DNA of 64,000 bases from NCBI RefSeq assembly GCF_017868775.1, contig NZ_CP053381.1, forward strand, positions 2,790,001 through 2,854,000. Direction: 5' to 3'. Position numbers and translations under genes: made by a program. The DNA is from Billgrantia sulfidoxydans. GTDB lineage: Bacteria > Pseudomonadota > Gammaproteobacteria > Pseudomonadales > Halomonadaceae. Below the pieces are notes generated by a model. It saw only the letters and a program-made list of their open reading frames with translations, ran no database searches and had not been told where the DNA came from. This document shows positions 62,939 through 64,000 of the stretch, one piece after another (within the stretch, counting starts at the first letter, position 1; every line of letters starts with the position of its first letter).

Positions 62939-63007
62939 GGGCCGCCAGACATGGCTCGAACCGGGCAGCGGCACGGCCCCGGTGTGTATCAGTATCAGGA
63001 GAACTTC

Positions 63008-63457
63008 GTGGACTACGGCAATGTGAACTGGATCGTGGCCATCGTCAGCCTGCTGGCCGGCCTTGGCATCGGTGTCATCGGCCACCGCATGCTCGGCGCC
63101 TCGGCCACGCAGCAGCAGAAGCTGCGTCGCCAGGTGGCCGAGCGCGAGCGCGAACTCAGCGTGATGCGGGAGGGCATGAACGAGCATTTCACCCAGGTGG
63201 GCATGATGGTGGGCAATATCCAGCGTGAGATGCGCACCCTCGAGCATCGCCTCACCGAGGATGCCAGCACGTTGCACTGCGAACCCCGCCACGACCGTCA
63301 GCTGAAGGCGGCCGACCAGCCCGCCCTGACCGGCAGCGAGGACGACATACCGGCGCCGCGCGACTACGCCGACGGCTCCGGCGGCACCCTGTCGGAGGAT
63401 TTCGGCCTCAAGTCCAGCGGCGAGAAGAGCGAGACCCCGCAGCCGCCGCGCTACTGA
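63008..63457 (+). CDS. zapG: Cell envelope and division protein ZapG (YhcB, DUF1043)
   Basis: A 149-residue inner-membrane protein of the YhcB family, linked in E. coli to division and envelope synthesis. It has one N-terminal helix (about residues 7-26), a coiled-coil segment (RRQVAERERELSVMREGMNE), and a long disordered tail. The start is GTG at 63008, because AGGAG (62997-63001) lies 6 bases upstream and VDYGNVNWIVAIV opens directly into the helix. The frame back to 62951 lacks such support. Divergent from zapE as usual. Confidence 0.9.
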   Translation: MDYGNVNWIVAIVSLLAGLGIGVIGHRMLGASATQQQKLRRQVAERERELSVMREGMNEHFTQVGMMVGNIQREMRTLEHRLTEDASTLHCEPRHDRQLKAADQPALTGSEDDIPAPRDYADGSGGTLSEDFGLKSSGEKSETPQPPRY

Positions 63458-63483
63458 GCGCCCGCGTCCGCCGGGCGCGCCCC

Positions 63484-64000
63484 TCAGGCCGGATTGTCGA
63501 TATCCACGAAGCGATGCTCGACACCGTACTCCCGCTCGAGCCAGCCCCCCAGCGCCTGGACTCCGTAGCGCTCGGTGGCATGGTGGCCCGCCGCCAGGTA
63601 GTGGATGCCGAGCTCCCGGGCCAGATGCGTGGTGCGCTCTGAGATCTCGCCCGAGATAAACGCCTCGGCACCGGCCTCCCAGGCCTGGACGATCATGTCC
63701 TGCGCCCCACCGGTGCACCACGCCACGCGGCGTACCGCTCCGCCACCGGGTGCCTCGACGAGCAGCGGCTCGCGCCCCAGACGCTCCCCCACATCACGCG
63801 CCAGGGCCGCAGGCGATGCGGCCTCGGGCAGGCTGCCGAGCCACACCAGCCCCTGGCCGAGCTCGCCGTCGGCACAACCTTCCACACGCCACCCGAGACG
63901 ACGGCCGAGTTCGGCGTTGTTGCCGAGCTCGGCGTGGGCATCGAGCGGCAGGTGGTAGGCCAGCAGATTGATGTCGTGGAGCAACAGCGTGCGGATGCGT
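63484..64000 (-). CDS. Nif3-like dinuclear metal centre protein (cut by right edge)
   Basis: The C-terminal part of a Nif3/YbgI (DUF34) hexameric metal-binding protein. Readable are NLLAYHLPLDAHAELGNNAE, RRVAWCTGGAQDMI, AFISGEISERTTHLARELG and the metal-ligand stretch AAGHHATERYG, ending with VDIDNPA. The frame continues upstream past the edge (IRTLLLHDIN), so about 80 N-terminal residues are missing. The function of this family is not settled; YbgI-type proteins have been proposed as GTP cyclohydrolase-like or metal-insertion factors. Confidence 0.92.
   Translation of the reverse strand, partial: RIRTLLLHDINLLAYHLPLDAHAELGNNAELGRRLGWRVEGCADGELGQGLVWLGSLPEAASPAALARDVGERLGREPLLVEAPGGGAVRRVAWCTGGAQDMIVQAWEAGAEAFISGEISERTTHLARELGIHYLAAGHHATERYGVQALGGWLEREYGVEHRFVDIDNPA

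Overview
The window reads as one unbroken stretch of chromosomal core genome from a high-GC gammaproteobacterium, most likely a member of the Halomonadaceae (Halomonas-like). This rests on gammaproteobacterial gene orders (rsmH-ftsL-ftsI-murEF-mraY-murD-ftsW-murGC-ddl-ftsQAZ-lpxC; accBC-prmA-dusB-fis-purH; lpoA-yraN-diaA-dolP; rplM-rpsI-petABC-sspAB), very GC-rich third codon positions, and a pyrophosphate-type phosphofructokinase. Genus is inferred from protein character, not from a search. I see no transposase, phage gene, CRISPR array or integration scar.

Layout. 1-3.6 kb (minus): proA-nadD-rsfS-rlmH, then the start of mrdA (PBP2) running off the left edge. 3.7-7 kb (plus): two overlapping membrane proteins with degenerate GGDEF-like domains and a DedA-PAP2 fusion. 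7-9.7 kb (minus): LysE-type exporter, ubiX, mpl. 9.8-13.7 kb: a pyrophosphate neighbourhood with PPi-phosphofructokinase and inorganic pyrophosphatase flanking a minus-strand protein that resembles PP2C phosphatase-kinase fusions but has lost key residues in both domains. 13.9-21.9 kb (plus): dsbD, accB-accC-prmA-dusB-fis, purH. 22-25 kb (minus): gabD, a small membrane protein, folX, folE. 25.3-27.7 kb: an unknown secreted protein (plus), then srkA-like kinase and comF (minus). 27.8-34 kb (plus): biotin genes bioB-F-H-C-D, tRNA-Leu(UAG), bioA, with two BirA-box-like palindromes before bioB. 34-51.6 kb (minus): the division and cell-wall cluster from rsmH to lpxC, preceded by the RNase P RNA gene and rsmI, with no mraZ. 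53-56.4 kb (plus): lpoA, yraN, diaA, dolP. 56.4-62.8 kb (minus): zapE, rplM-rpsI, petABC, sspAB. 63-64 kb: zapG (plus) and a Nif3-family gene (minus) cut by the right edge.

How the genes work together. Much of the window serves envelope growth and division: PBP2 and PBP3, muropeptide recycling by Mpl, UDP-MurNAc-peptide synthesis, lipid II synthesis, FtsW/Q/A/Z/L, LpoA, DolP, ZapE, ZapG, and LpxC for lipid A. A second theme is biotin and its use: BioB/F/H/C/D/A make the cofactor and AccB/AccC use it for malonyl-CoA. A third is pyrophosphate: PPi-PFK uses PPi as phosphoryl donor while Ppa hydrolyses it.

No completely new system is evident. The least explained items are the doubly degenerate phosphatase-kinase protein, the twin degenerate GGDEF membrane proteins, the small four-cysteine secreted protein, and the promoter arrangement that appears to place RNase P RNA at the head of the division cluster. 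No intergenic interval exceeds 300 bases.
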